From positions 1 to 64,000 of the forward strand of contig JBKBLG010000015.1 in NCBI GenBank assembly GCA_046296295.1: DNA of 64,000 bases, read 5' to 3'. The position numbers and the translations under genes were made by a program. Under the pieces are notes generated by a model. It was not told where the DNA came from and did no database searches. It saw only the letters and a program-made list of their open reading frames with translations. Shown one piece after another: positions 8,363 to 17,233 of the stretch (position 1 is the first letter of the stretch; the number at the start of each line of letters is the position of its first letter). This DNA comes from UBA10646 sp046296295 (GTDB taxonomy: Bacteria > Bacteroidota > Bacteroidia > Chitinophagales > Chitinophagaceae).

Positions 8363-8818
8363 ATGGCATATGTATTTGATGCACAGTTACCTATTGCAAT
8401 AGGTGCCGATCATGCGGGATATACTTACAAAGCAGCAGCAGTCGCATGGTTGCAAGAGCAAGGCTACCAAGTGATGGATAAGGGTGCTTTTAGCGAAGCA
8501 AGTATTGATTATCCGGATGTTGCACATCCGGTAGCTACTGCAGTAGCATCAGGCGAAGCTGCTTTTGGTATTTTGTTTTGTGGTAGCGCTAATGGTGTAG
8601 CTATTACCGCCAATAAACATCAACAAATTAGAGCTGGTTTAGCATGGCAAAACGATGTTGCAAAACTTATTCGCATGCATAATAATGCCAATATCATTTG
8701 TGTTCCGGCTCGTTTTGTTGCATTGCCGCTGGCATTAGAAATGATAGCAACATTTATGCATACGCCATTTGAGGGCGGGCGACATGCTAACCGCGTTGAT
8801 AAAATTGCTTGTGCTTAA
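8363..8818 (+). CDS. rpiB: Ribose-5-phosphate isomerase B
   Basis: The 151-residue enzyme belongs to the RpiB/LacAB family and interconverts ribose 5-phosphate and ribulose 5-phosphate in the pentose phosphate pathway. Markers are IAIGADHAGYTYK at 11-23, the catalytic Cys in ILFCGSANGVAITANK near residue 74, and the phosphate-binding R/H residues in IRAGLAW and MHNNANIICVPAR. The length matches the family. It is followed one base after its stop by a GNAT gene, then by an M28 peptidase, forming a probable three-gene operon. Confidence 0.93.
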   Translation: MAYVFDAQLPIAIGADHAGYTYKAAAVAWLQEQGYQVMDKGAFSEASIDYPDVAHPVATAVASGEAAFGILFCGSANGVAITANKHQQIRAGLAWQNDVAKLIRMHNNANIICVPARFVALPLALEMIATFMHTPFEGGRHANRVDKIACA

Positions 8819-8819
8819 T

Positions 8820-9260
8820 ATGCATTTACCGCAAGGCTATACCGTTACTACCAACATTAAGCAGATGGATGTTGAGCTCATTCATTTATACTTAAGTGCA
8901 TCATCATATTGGGCGCAAGGCATACCACTGAGTACTGTTCAAAAAAGTATGCAGCATTCATTATGCTTTGCAATTTTATACGAAACCTGTACGGTAGCAT
9001 TTGCACGAATTGTAAGTGATTATGCCACTTTTGCGTATCTCTGCGATGTGTTTGTGCTACCTGCACATAGAGGTAAAGGCTTGAGTAAATACCTGATACA
9101 AAGTATTCATGAACATACAGCGCTACAGGGCTTACGACGTTGGACACTCTTCACCAAAGATGCACATGGTTTGTATCAGCAATTTGGTTGGAAGGTAATG
9201 ACACCTGAAGAAGCACAACGTTGTATGAACATCTTACACACAAACATATACTTACATTAA
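8820..9260 (+). CDS. GNAT-family N-acetyltransferase
   Basis: The start at 8820 is taken one base after the rpiB stop; an earlier in-frame ATG would overlap rpiB by 50 bases. The 146-residue product has the GNAT core: a VFVLPAHRGKGLSKYLI segment with the acetyl-CoA pyrophosphate-binding R/Q-x-x-G-x-G/A pattern (HRGKGL), followed by LRRWTLFTKDAHGLYQQFGW. The acceptor substrate is unknown. A near-match of the iterated motif (8826) sits in its first codons, read as LPQG. Confidence 0.82.
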   Translation: MHLPQGYTVTTNIKQMDVELIHLYLSASSYWAQGIPLSTVQKSMQHSLCFAILYETCTVAFARIVSDYATFAYLCDVFVLPAHRGKGLSKYLIQSIHEHTALQGLRRWTLFTKDAHGLYQQFGWKVMTPEEAQRCMNILHTNIYLH

Positions 9261-9279
9261 CATACCTAAAAACCACAGC

Positions 9280-10797
9280 ATGATAAAACAAAGTTGTTGG
9301 ATGCTTGCATTACTTGCTATAGGTACAGTACAAGCACAAAACAAACAAGCCGAAAGGTTTGCCAAAACCATTCAGGCAAGCGAGCTTAAAGAAAAACTAA
9401 GCATTGTAGCAGGCGATGAAATGGAAGGCCGCGAAACTGCTACAGAAGGTCAGCGAAAAGCAGCATTGTACATAGAAGAACACTTCAAAAAAATAGGCTT
9501 GCAACCAGGCAATAATGGCAGCTACCAAATGCACTATCCGGTGTATCAAGATGTGTTGCATAGTGCTACTGCAACCTTGTACAACCTGCCTTTTAACTTC
9601 AATGAGCACTTTGCATTAAGTGTTGGTGGTGCTGCTAACGGTAGCTTTAGTATCAACGAAATATATTATGCAGGCCATGCCGGTGCTAAGCTAGAAGTAA
9701 ATGCCGATGTTGCTGGTAAGTGGGTATTGGTAGCCGAACAAGCTTTTGGTGGTAATGCTGCTGCAAAGCCTGCACCAGGTGCTAACAACATGCGTCAGAT
9801 AATGGCGAACATTCAGCCTATTATGGCAAAAAAGCCGAAGGGCGTACTCATTATTAGCAAAGATTTTCCGCGTAAGGCTGGCAGCAGCTTGGGTAATATG
9901 TATGTATCTCGTACCGATGCTAATAGTACTGCACCGTTGGTAGCAACAGTATCGTATCAGTTTGCCTCATCGTTGTTGAGTCGTGTATTCACAAGTTACG
10001 AAGCTGTAGAAAAATTGCCGATTGGTTTGTACAAAACGCAAGCGAACCTTACGGTAAATAAATCAACAAAAACCCTGAGCAGTAGCAATGTTATTGGTAT
10101 GATTGAAGGTACCGATAAGAAAGATGAATACATTTTTCTAACAGCACATTACGATCACTTAGGAAAGCGTGATGGTGTTATTTATTATGGTGCCGATGAT
10201 GATGGTAGTGGTACCGTAGCTATTATGGAAATTGCAGAAGCTTTTGCGGCAGCAGCAAAGCATGGTGAGCGCCCTCGCAGAACTATTGTATTTATGACAG
10301 TAAGCGGCGAAGAAAAAGGATTGTGGGGCAGCGATTATTATGCTCGCAACCCTATTTTTCCATTAGCTAAAACCAGTGTTGATTTAAATATTGATATGGT
10401 GGGTCGTATTGATCCTTCATACAGCGGCGATAGTTTAAATTATGTTTTTACCATTGGAGAAGATAAGTTAAGTAGCGACTTGCAACCCATTAGCGATAGT
10501 GTTAATAAAACTTATGGTTTGAATATGGAGTTAGATCGCCGATACAACGATCCTAACGATCGTAATCGTTTTTATTATCGCAGCGATCATTACAATTTTG
10601 CGAAAAATGGGGTTCCTGTAATTTTCTATTTCAATGGTGTGCATGCTGATTATCATCGCCCGAGTGATACGGTAGATAAAATTAATTTCGAACTTATGCG
10701 TAAGCGTGTGGCACTCGTATACTACACTGCATGGGCCATGGCGAATAGAGATAATATGCTTGTTCGTGATAAGCCTTTAAATATGCCTCCACGATAG
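9280..10797 (+). CDS. Secreted M28-family zinc aminopeptidase
   Basis: The 505-residue protein has a signal peptide cut near AQA/Q (residues 1-19), a region compatible with a PA insert (about 130-260), and an M28 catalytic domain. Zinc ligands are visible as HYD (H290, D292), ADDDGSG near 306, the catalytic GEE near 343, DMVGR near 372 and HADYHRPSD near 455. It should work in the periplasm or on the cell surface as an aminopeptidase or glutaminyl-cyclase-like enzyme. Codons for ANLTVNKS (10047) carry a motif copy. Confidence 0.9.
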   Translation: MIKQSCWMLALLAIGTVQAQNKQAERFAKTIQASELKEKLSIVAGDEMEGRETATEGQRKAALYIEEHFKKIGLQPGNNGSYQMHYPVYQDVLHSATATLYNLPFNFNEHFALSVGGAANGSFSINEIYYAGHAGAKLEVNADVAGKWVLVAEQAFGGNAAAKPAPGANNMRQIMANIQPIMAKKPKGVLIISKDFPRKAGSSLGNMYVSRTDANSTAPLVATVSYQFASSLLSRVFTSYEAVEKLPIGLYKTQANLTVNKSTKTLSSSNVIGMIEGTDKKDEYIFLTAHYDHLGKRDGVIYYGADDDGSGTVAIMEIAEAFAAAAKHGERPRRTIVFMTVSGEEKGLWGSDYYARNPIFPLAKTSVDLNIDMVGRIDPSYSGDSLNYVFTIGEDKLSSDLQPISDSVNKTYGLNMELDRRYNDPNDRNRFYYRSDHYNFAKNGVPVIFYFNGVHADYHRPSDTVDKINFELMRKRVALVYYTAWAMANRDNMLVRDKPLNMPPR

Positions 10798-10895
10798 CAT
10801 TTACCGTAAGGTATTGTTTGGTTTTGAAATACAACGATGGCGGCCACAAAGTGGCCGCCATCGTTGTTAGTTAGGCACTACCTTACGGTAAATGT
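10798..10895. repeat. Inverted motif pair bracketing a long hairpin
   Basis: CATTTACCGTAAGGT begins at the M28 stop codon (10798) and ACCTTACGGTAAATG lies at 10880-10894, just after the AsmA-like gene's stop on the other strand. The 17-bp terminator hairpin at 10831-10867 lies between them. Confidence 0.9.
10831..10867. terminator. 17-bp perfect hairpin terminator, 3-nt loop
   Basis: Arms 10831-10847 and 10851-10867 (core GATGGCGGCCAC/GTGGCCGCCATC) pair perfectly around AAA. It lies between convergent genes and has only a weak T tract, so it may depend on stem strength or protect 3-prime ends. Confidence 0.75.
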
Positions 10896-10897
10896 TG

Positions 10898-13800
10898 CTA
10901 TGGTGTTGCATCTGTATCAGCATCCTCATCAGATACAGCTCCTAATTGATCTTGATTGCGTTTGAGTTTGAAAATGGGCTTTTCTCTAGTGCCTGAAATA
11001 TGCATAGGAATACCAAAAATGCCTAACGGAGGTAAGCCTAAACGAGCCTTTAAATTTAACCTTCCATCGAGGCTCATTTGTCCTTCGAAACGTGGCCTAA
11101 AACCTGCCATTTTTAATTTAACTCGCTCAATGGTGAAAATATTATTCGCAATACTGCTTTTGATAACAACACCCTTAACGCTACCCTTCAAGCTGTCTTT
11201 ATTAGCAGCTTTGCCCATGCCATCAAGCAATTTGAATCCATAAAACGATACATGCTCTAATCGCAAAGTACCCTTGCCTTTAATGCTCGGTAGTATGGGC
11301 ATCATATTGTTATTGAGTCTGCCTGAAATTTTGTATTCAAGCGATGCTACACCTTTTGCACGTTTAGCAGATGGTGCCATACTACGAAATAGTGGTACTT
11401 GTTTGTACAGTTTTTGTACATCAAAACTATCGGCTTTTAATTGATAGTTGAAATAGGCCTTGGTGGGTGTGGTAGCATAGTAGGTGCCTTGCATGCTTAC
11501 AATAGCATCGGCTAGTCGAAAGCCAGTATTGTTCAGTTGCAGTGTGCCTTGCTGTAATTGTAGGTCAATAGTGGCTTGTTGTATCAATGTGTTCTGAAGT
11601 ATAATTTTATCAGCACTTCCATTAATACCCACCGACAGGTGTTTTGGTAGCATAATTACCCCTGAATTTTGCTGGCCGATGGTAGTGCTGGTATTGTTTT
11701 TATTAGGTTGATGATACACCATAAGTTCATCGAGTAATAGGTATTTACTTTTTACCGTAAGGTTACCTAATAGTTGCTTGCCTTGAAGTATGTGGCCAAT
11801 ACTATTTTGTATATAACCACTAAGCTGAAAATGCGAATTGCCATACTTGGCACTAAAGGCATCGAACACCATTTTATCTTGTTCGGCATGTAAAGCACCT
11901 TGATAAATGACCAATGGCTTTGGAAACAAATCGCTATACAACGATATATCTTGTACTCTTAAGGTGCCTTTGTGTTGAATATATTGATAACGCCCTGCGG
12001 TAGCATCGGCTTGGGTGCCTTTCAAGCTAAGATTAGTGGCAATGCTACCATTGATTTGATAGCCGGGCACTTGAAATATTTGGTATATTTTCCCAATATC
12101 TATAATGCCTTTGCTGCCAATATTGTAGCGTAGGTTATTCCAATTACTTACATCTGCTTTGAGCGTGAAAGGGTGGTTTTCGAACACAAATGCAATAGGT
12201 CGAACTTGTACGGTAATATCTTTATAATTACCTGTGGCACTACGTAATACAGCATCAATCGTTACACGTTCAATAGGGCGTGGGTAGTAGGGTGTACGTA
12301 TGCTTACGTTGTTGGTTTTTACCGTAAGGTTCGCTTTTGGAAAGCGTTTTTTATGTGGTTCATATGTACCGTTGGCTTGCAGTTGCATAGCTATATTGCC
12401 TTTAACATCGTAGCCTTGTATGGGTATAATTTTGGCGATATCGGAGAGGTTCATTTGTAGTTGTAACTGTGTTTGAATAGGATAGCTGCGTAAGTTTTTG
12501 ACACTCAAGTATCCACTCAGATTATTATTGGCAGCTTTAGCTTCTATTGCTTGTAATTGTATGTTGGCATCTTGCCATTTAGAGGTGTTGCATTGGGCTA
12601 TTAGCTTACAGTTAAACACATCTAGGGCTAATGGCATTTGATGGTATTTCAAGTAGCCATTTTGAATATTAGCGTTGATATTAAAAGAGGGTATGCTGGT
12701 AACAATGGTATCGGGCCTAATAGCTTTGTTATTGATGGCAGTAGTATAGTAGCCATTGGCATTGGCTTGCAGGGTACATAAACCTTTCGCTGTTATGTTT
12801 TTTATACCAATTGCCTTCGTCCATTTTTCAATATCAATATTTGCTTTGAGTTTGGTGCTAATGTAGGGGTTGGTAATACCTTTTGTTTCAATAACAGCGC
12901 TAAGATATTCTTGCCCCATGGTGAGGTAGATTGAATCTATCTTCATATGAACACTATCGATATTGCATTGAGGCATATCAACATTCATGTTCAAAAACAA
13001 ATGCGATATTGGGCTTGGTGCTATTGTACTTGTAATATTGCCGTTACGCACTTTTATATTGGCGGCAAGTGTTGGCATTTGTTGTTCGCTGGCTATATAT
13101 TGCCCTATCAGTGATGCTTTCAGTTCAGTATATCCATTTGCCGTAAGGCCATCTAATTGGTGCACAATGGTTGGTGGTAATGCGGTGAACACATCTTGCA
13201 AATTGGTTTCTTTACTCGCCAATTCAAAGTGCATATCGTAGCCATTGCTTAAAAAAGCGAATTTGCCCTTGAACGATACCGGTAACTTATTAATACTAAT
13301 ATCGTTTTTTTCAAATACGAAAGCTAATGAGTTAGTATTGATTTTAGTGATTAAGTTGGCCTGAAGTTGTTTATTGCCAAAATATTCTTGGCCACCGTAT
13401 TTAAAATAAAATCTTTCTGCCGAAAAGCTGCTTTGTAAGTCGAAAATAGCCTTGCTCAGGTCGCCTTTTCCGGTGTATTGAATACTATCGGCAGTAATGA
13501 ACATGGGCAACGAGGCATCGTTATAAATAAGTTTCGTATCGTTAAAAACAATACGTTCAATTTGCAGTGCCATGCTGCTATCGTTGCTTGCAGTAGTACT
13601 TGTGTCAGCCGATTTGTAGATGTTATAATTGGCTAATCCATTACTATCTATTAATACTTGTACGGTGGCATGATTAATATAAAAAGCATCAACTTTAACG
13701 TTGCGTTGCAACATAGCCCTCATGTTAATACCCAGCGAAACTTCTTTTGCGTGCAGTAACGTATCGTTAGCAAATGGAGTAGCCCCTTTCACATCAACAT

Positions 13801-14014
13801 CGTACATGGTTAAGGTAAGCGATGGAAAATGGTGAAAAAACGATAGGCTCACTTTACTGAAATTAACTTCGCCAGTAATGCTACTATTAGCCCAATACTT
13901 TACTTTATTGGCTACAAAACCAGGGAATAGTGTAGGCAATAGCAGCATTAGCAGCAATAGAAAAGTAATCGCAAATGCTATATTTCGGAGGCTTTTTTTT
14001 AAAAATCGCTTCAT
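10898..14014 (-). CDS. AsmA-family protein (large, inner-membrane anchored)
   Basis: I start at 14014 (MKRFLKKSLRN), which gives a positively charged N-terminus and a single membrane segment at about residues 10-32, as is normal for AsmA proteins. The product is about 1038 residues. The N-terminal AsmA segment (FSKVSLSFFHHFPSLTLTMYDVDVKG) and C-terminal AsmA_2-like repeats (LEHVSFYGFKLLDGMGKAAN, FEGQMSLDGRLNLKARLGLP) are recognisable. Family members (AsmA, TamB, YhdP) form long beta-groove bridges thought to carry lipids to the outer membrane. Motif copies at 11752, 12319 and 13138 are read as NLTVK or GLTAN. The gene is monocistronic. Confidence 0.82.
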   Translation of the reverse strand: MKRFLKKSLRNIAFAITFLLLLMLLLPTLFPGFVANKVKYWANSSITGEVNFSKVSLSFFHHFPSLTLTMYDVDVKGATPFANDTLLHAKEVSLGINMRAMLQRNVKVDAFYINHATVQVLIDSNGLANYNIYKSADTSTTASNDSSMALQIERIVFNDTKLIYNDASLPMFITADSIQYTGKGDLSKAIFDLQSSFSAERFYFKYGGQEYFGNKQLQANLITKINTNSLAFVFEKNDISINKLPVSFKGKFAFLSNGYDMHFELASKETNLQDVFTALPPTIVHQLDGLTANGYTELKASLIGQYIASEQQMPTLAANIKVRNGNITSTIAPSPISHLFLNMNVDMPQCNIDSVHMKIDSIYLTMGQEYLSAVIETKGITNPYISTKLKANIDIEKWTKAIGIKNITAKGLCTLQANANGYYTTAINNKAIRPDTIVTSIPSFNINANIQNGYLKYHQMPLALDVFNCKLIAQCNTSKWQDANIQLQAIEAKAANNNLSGYLSVKNLRSYPIQTQLQLQMNLSDIAKIIPIQGYDVKGNIAMQLQANGTYEPHKKRFPKANLTVKTNNVSIRTPYYPRPIERVTIDAVLRSATGNYKDITVQVRPIAFVFENHPFTLKADVSNWNNLRYNIGSKGIIDIGKIYQIFQVPGYQINGSIATNLSLKGTQADATAGRYQYIQHKGTLRVQDISLYSDLFPKPLVIYQGALHAEQDKMVFDAFSAKYGNSHFQLSGYIQNSIGHILQGKQLLGNLTVKSKYLLLDELMVYHQPNKNNTSTTIGQQNSGVIMLPKHLSVGINGSADKIILQNTLIQQATIDLQLQQGTLQLNNTGFRLADAIVSMQGTYYATTPTKAYFNYQLKADSFDVQKLYKQVPLFRSMAPSAKRAKGVASLEYKISGRLNNNMMPILPSIKGKGTLRLEHVSFYGFKLLDGMGKAANKDSLKGSVKGVVIKSSIANNIFTIERVKLKMAGFRPRFEGQMSLDGRLNLKARLGLPPLGIFGIPMHISGTREKPIFKLKRNQDQLGAVSDEDADTDATP

Positions 14015-14091
14015 AAGAACTTGTGATATAATCAGGTAATAGCCAAAGGTTACGTAGTAAAACTGCAACTACAATATACAATCAAAATATT

Positions 14092-14107
14092 AACCTTTCG
14101 GTAAATG
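14092..14107. repeat. Iterated motif variant upstream of enolase
   Basis: ACCTTTCGGTAAATG (one mismatch) ends about 90 bases before the enolase start, in the divergent spacer with the AsmA-like gene. Confidence 0.7.
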
Positions 14108-14194
14108 ACTGCCCACATCACAAGGTTGTTAACACCAACGAATAACAGTAAATTCGCACGGGCTATACCCACCAAACGAATAAAAATTAATATT

Positions 14195-15478
14195 ATGAGC
14201 TTTATTACCGACATTCATGCACGTCAAATTCTCGATAGCCGCGGTAACCCAACGGTTGAGGTTGATGTATTAACTGAAAATGGCCATTTAGGTCGTGCTG
14301 CGGTACCAAGTGGTGCAAGCACAGGCATTCACGAAGCTGTAGAGCTTCGCGATGGCGATAAAAGTGTATACCTCGGCAAAGGCGTTTTAAAAGCCGTAGC
14401 CAATGTGAACGATATTATTGCAGATCAACTTATTGGCTGGCCTGTGAACGATCAAACTGGTATTGATGCTAAGTTGATTGAAATTGATGGTACAGAAAAC
14501 AAAAGCAAGCTTGGTGCCAATGCAATACTTGCCGTAAGTATGGCCGTAGCTAAAGCAGCCGCGTTAGAAAGTAACTTGCCTTTGTACCGCTACCTCGGTG
14601 GTGTTAATGGCACTATATTACCAATGCCATTAATGAACATTTTGAACGGTGGTGTACATGCCGATAACAAAATTGATTATCAAGAGTACATGATTGTGCC
14701 TATTGGTGCCGCCAGCTTCAGCGAAGGGCTTCGTTGGGGGGTTGAAGTGTTCCATCATTTAAAAAATGTACTAAAGAAAAAAGGATATAGCACCAATGTT
14801 GGCGATGAAGGTGGATTTGCACCCGATATCCAAAGCAACGAAGAGGCTATTGAAACCGTATTACAAGCCATTGAAGCCGCAGGTTACAAAGCTGGCGAAC
14901 AAATTGCCATAGCCTTAGATGCTGCCAGCAGTGAAATGTATAAAGATGGTAAATACAAGTTCTATAAGAGCAGCCAAAAAGAGCTTACAAGCGATGAAAT
15001 GGTAGCATATTGGACAGCGTGGGTGAATAAATATCCAATTGTATCTATCGAAGATGGCATGGCCGAAGAAGATTGGGATGGTTGGAAAAAGTTAACCGAC
15101 GCTATTGGCCATAAAGTACAGTTAGTTGGCGACGATTTATTTGTAACCAACACAAAAATTTTAAAGCGTGGTATTGACAGCGGCACCGCCAATAGCATTT
15201 TAATTAAAGTAAATCAAATTGGTACAATAACAGAAACCATCAATGCCGTACAAATGGCACAGCATGCAGGTTATACTACCATTATGAGCCACCGTAGCGG
15301 CGAAACAGAAGATACTACCATTGCCGACTTGGCAGTAGCTTTAAACTGCGGACAAATTAAAACAGGTAGTGCCAGCCGTACCGATCGTTTAGCCAAGTAC
15401 AACCAACTTATTCGTATTGAAGAGGCGTTGGGTGCACAAGGCATTTATCCAAAAGGTAGAATTAAGTTTGGTAAGTAA
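14195..15478 (+). CDS. eno: Enolase (2-phosphoglycerate dehydratase)
   Basis: The 427-residue glycolytic enzyme starts at 14195 (MSFITDIHARQILDSRGNP); the upstream extension to 14105 is discarded because it does not match the family. DSRGNPTVEVDV, GASTGIHEAVELRDG, the Mg-binding SIEDGMAEEDWDGW and VGDDLFVTN, and the signature LIKVNQIGTITETI are all present, with catalytic Lys residues in NSILIKVNQ and SHRSGETEDTTIADLAV. It also takes part in RNA degradosomes in some bacteria; nothing here bears on that. It ends at a GC-rich hairpin (15503). Confidence 0.97.
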   Translation: MSFITDIHARQILDSRGNPTVEVDVLTENGHLGRAAVPSGASTGIHEAVELRDGDKSVYLGKGVLKAVANVNDIIADQLIGWPVNDQTGIDAKLIEIDGTENKSKLGANAILAVSMAVAKAAALESNLPLYRYLGGVNGTILPMPLMNILNGGVHADNKIDYQEYMIVPIGAASFSEGLRWGVEVFHHLKNVLKKKGYSTNVGDEGGFAPDIQSNEEAIETVLQAIEAAGYKAGEQIAIALDAASSEMYKDGKYKFYKSSQKELTSDEMVAYWTAWVNKYPIVSIEDGMAEEDWDGWKKLTDAIGHKVQLVGDDLFVTNTKILKRGIDSGTANSILIKVNQIGTITETINAVQMAQHAGYTTIMSHRSGETEDTTIADLAVALNCGQIKTGSASRTDRLAKYNQLIRIEEALGAQGIYPKGRIKFGK

Positions 15479-15502
15479 GTTTTACATCATATAGAACAAA
15501 GT

Positions 15503-15531
15503 ATACGGGCTCGCCGCAGGCGAGCCCGTAT
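15503..15531. terminator. 13-bp perfect hairpin terminator (GGGCTCGCC family)
   Basis: Arms 15503-15515 and 15519-15531 pair perfectly around GCA. The core GGGCTCGCC/GGCGAGCCC recurs at 51331 and 57963, each time beside an iterated-motif copy (here 15550). Confidence 0.8.
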
Positions 15532-15548
15532 TGTATCTGAACAAATTA

Positions 15549-15609
15549 ACCTTACGGTAAATGAAAGCCTTTGTGTACTGCTTATTGCGGTAGCATTTGC
15601 CGTAAGGCT
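15549..15609. repeat. Inverted iterated-motif pair after enolase
   Basis: ACCTTACGGTAAATG at 15549-15563 faces CATTTGCCGTAAGG at 15594-15607, 30 bases apart, between convergent eno and the DUF1080 gene. The second copy is the C variant. Confidence 0.9.
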
Positions 15610-15670
15610 AAGTATGCCAATAATAACAATTGTAGCCTAGCCATACCTAAAGTTTATTTTATTGGATGTG

Positions 15671-16432
15671 CTAGTACATTTTAAGTAACAGATGTTTAAA
15701 CTGTACTTTCATCGCTGGGCCAACATGTACTTGCATACCAATCAATCCTTGCGAGCTGCTATTAACAGTATCATTATCTGTTACATCACTCATCAGTTTT
15801 CCATTGATATAATGTAGCATACGATTGCTGCGTACAATTAAGTGAAAATTATGCCATTGATCAGGCAATATATTAGCTGTTAAATGAGTTGCGCTGCCTA
15901 ACGATGCAGTTGGTATTACACAAGTCCAAGCATTATTACGAACAAGCTTGTGAATGGCTTCTGAAGAAAATTGTTCCATACAAGTGTACACGGTTGTTTT
16001 TTGCCCGATATAAGCCAAAGTTGTGCGTTTGCATTCTTCATAATTTTGCCCTGTGTACCAGTTTTGACCATCTATATCTGCTTGATATCCTCTTAATGCG
16101 TAGGGTATGTTTTTTACCTCTTCACTTCTGTAGTTGATTCCGGAGTTGCCTTGTGCACTTATTTTGAATTGCCCTTTCAGTTCAAAATCTGCCGGCATAC
16201 CGCCACGCCAAATGATGAAGGAGTTTTGTTGCAGCAGGTTGTTAGGTTTTACTTCACCTGTTAAAGCACTATCTTCTACTCGCCAGTAGGCAGTATCTCC
16301 ATCCCAACCATCTAAATTGCGACCATTGAAAATAGATATGAACTGCGTTTCTTTCTGGGTTTGACCGAAAGCAAGATGGTTTAACAGCAAGCAGTAGCTG
16401 AGTAATAGCACAGATAAATAAAACTTTACCAT
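15671..16432 (-). CDS. DUF1080 / 3-keto-disaccharide hydrolase-like secreted protein
   Basis: Starting at 16432 gives a clean signal peptide ending near HLAFGQ (about residue 23). The 253-residue product is a concanavalin-like beta-sandwich DUF1080 protein: SIFNGRNLDGWDGDTAYWRV, GEVKPNNLLQQNSFIIWRGG, FELKGQFKISAQGNSGINYR and the terminal GLIGMQVHVGPAMKVQFKHL are typical. Some members hydrolyse 3-keto-glycosides; others bind carbohydrate. It should be periplasmic or extracellular. It stands alone, so its substrate cannot be inferred from neighbours. Confidence 0.85.
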   Translation of the reverse strand: MVKFYLSVLLLSYCLLLNHLAFGQTQKETQFISIFNGRNLDGWDGDTAYWRVEDSALTGEVKPNNLLQQNSFIIWRGGMPADFELKGQFKISAQGNSGINYRSEEVKNIPYALRGYQADIDGQNWYTGQNYEECKRTTLAYIGQKTTVYTCMEQFSSEAIHKLVRNNAWTCVIPTASLGSATHLTANILPDQWHNFHLIVRSNRMLHYINGKLMSDVTDNDTVNSSSQGLIGMQVHVGPAMKVQFKHLLLKMY

Positions 16433-16685
16433 AATCGTTGCGTTAATTAGCACAAAAATGTTGCAACTAATTACTGCTAGCAATCGCATATGTATGTGAT
16501 GCGCTATGCATTGGCTATAAATACGGCGTCATTGTGCTGAAAAGTGTTCAATTTTTAAGTTTTCGCTGGCTTAGCGGCAATTTATTATGGTCTATTTCAA
16601 AACACTACCAACGGCAAATGCTTGTATCAACACTTTTTAAAATTCAAACTTGATTTTGATGCACATCAATGCAAAGGTTTGGAAA
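16433..16685. other. Spacer without recognisable genes
   Basis: The roughly 250 bases between the DUF1080 start and the tRNA terminator hold no open frame, motif copy or hairpin that I can support. The DUF1080 promoter presumably lies here. Confidence 0.4.
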
Positions 16686-16717
16686 ATAAAAAAGGCTACA
16701 ATAATGTAGCCTTTTTT
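16686..16717 (-). terminator. Terminator of tRNA-Asn
   Basis: The inverted repeat AAAGGCTACA/TGTAGCCTTT with a four-base loop is flanked by A and T runs. It lies directly downstream of the minus-strand tRNA. Confidence 0.8.
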
Positions 16718-16724
16718 TATTTAG

Positions 16725-16798
16725 CTCCCGAAGCTGGACTTGAACCAGCGACCCTCTGATTAACAGTCAGATGCTCTAACCAGCTGAGCTATTCGGGA
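16725..16798 (-). tRNA. tRNA-Asn (anticodon GTT)
   Basis: The minus strand folds into a 74-nt cloverleaf. The acceptor arm TCCCGAA pairs with TTCGGGA (discriminator G), the D arm contains GCTCAGCTGGTTAGAGC, the anticodon arm is CTGACTGTTAATCAG with anticodon GTT, and the T arm holds GGTTCAAGTCC. CCA is not encoded, as is common in this phylum. It is followed by a terminator at 16717-16686. Confidence 0.96.
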
Positions 16799-16876
16799 TT
16801 GTTTTCCGTTTTGCGGAGTGCAAAAATGCAGTTCGCTGTTATATCTGCCAAATTTTTTTTCAATTATTTTTTGCTA

Positions 16877-17233
16877 CTACCAACCCAAAATAACCTTTTT
16901 CTCAAAAGCAATGTACCAGCCATCGGCCTGTTGTTCTACCCTATAGGTTTTTAAATAATAGCCCTCGCCACTAACATTTCGGCCATTGCTGAGCGCAAAT
17001 TTATATCGGTGTAACGGGCATACAATATTACCTAAAGCATCTATAAATCCATTGGCCATAATACCGCTTGCATGTGGGCATTTATGGGCACATGCGTGAA
17101 TATTATCGCTAGAGGTACGTGCCAAAGTAATATACTTGCCTGCCACGCTTACCACACATAGGTTATTAGGTTGCCAGGGTAGCAAATTAATATGGTCGGC
17201 GAGTTTATGCCACTGTATGTTATTGCTACTCAT
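16877..17233 (-). CDS. Rieske [2Fe-2S] ferredoxin-type protein
   Basis: The 118-residue product starts at 17233 (MSSNNIQWHKLADH), overlapping the hflX stop by 8 bases; longer frames run into hflX. The cluster ligands CPH (in CAHKCPHASG) and CPLH (in NIVCPLHRYKFAL) form the Rieske C-x-H...C-x-x-H pattern. There is no membrane anchor, so it resembles soluble ferredoxins of dioxygenase or nitrite-reductase small-subunit type. No oxygenase partner is nearby, and the coupling to hflX has no obvious functional meaning. Confidence 0.85.
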   Translation of the reverse strand: MSSNNIQWHKLADHINLLPWQPNNLCVVSVAGKYITLARTSSDNIHACAHKCPHASGIMANGFIDALGNIVCPLHRYKFALSNGRNVSGEGYYLKTYRVEQQADGWYIAFEKKVILGW

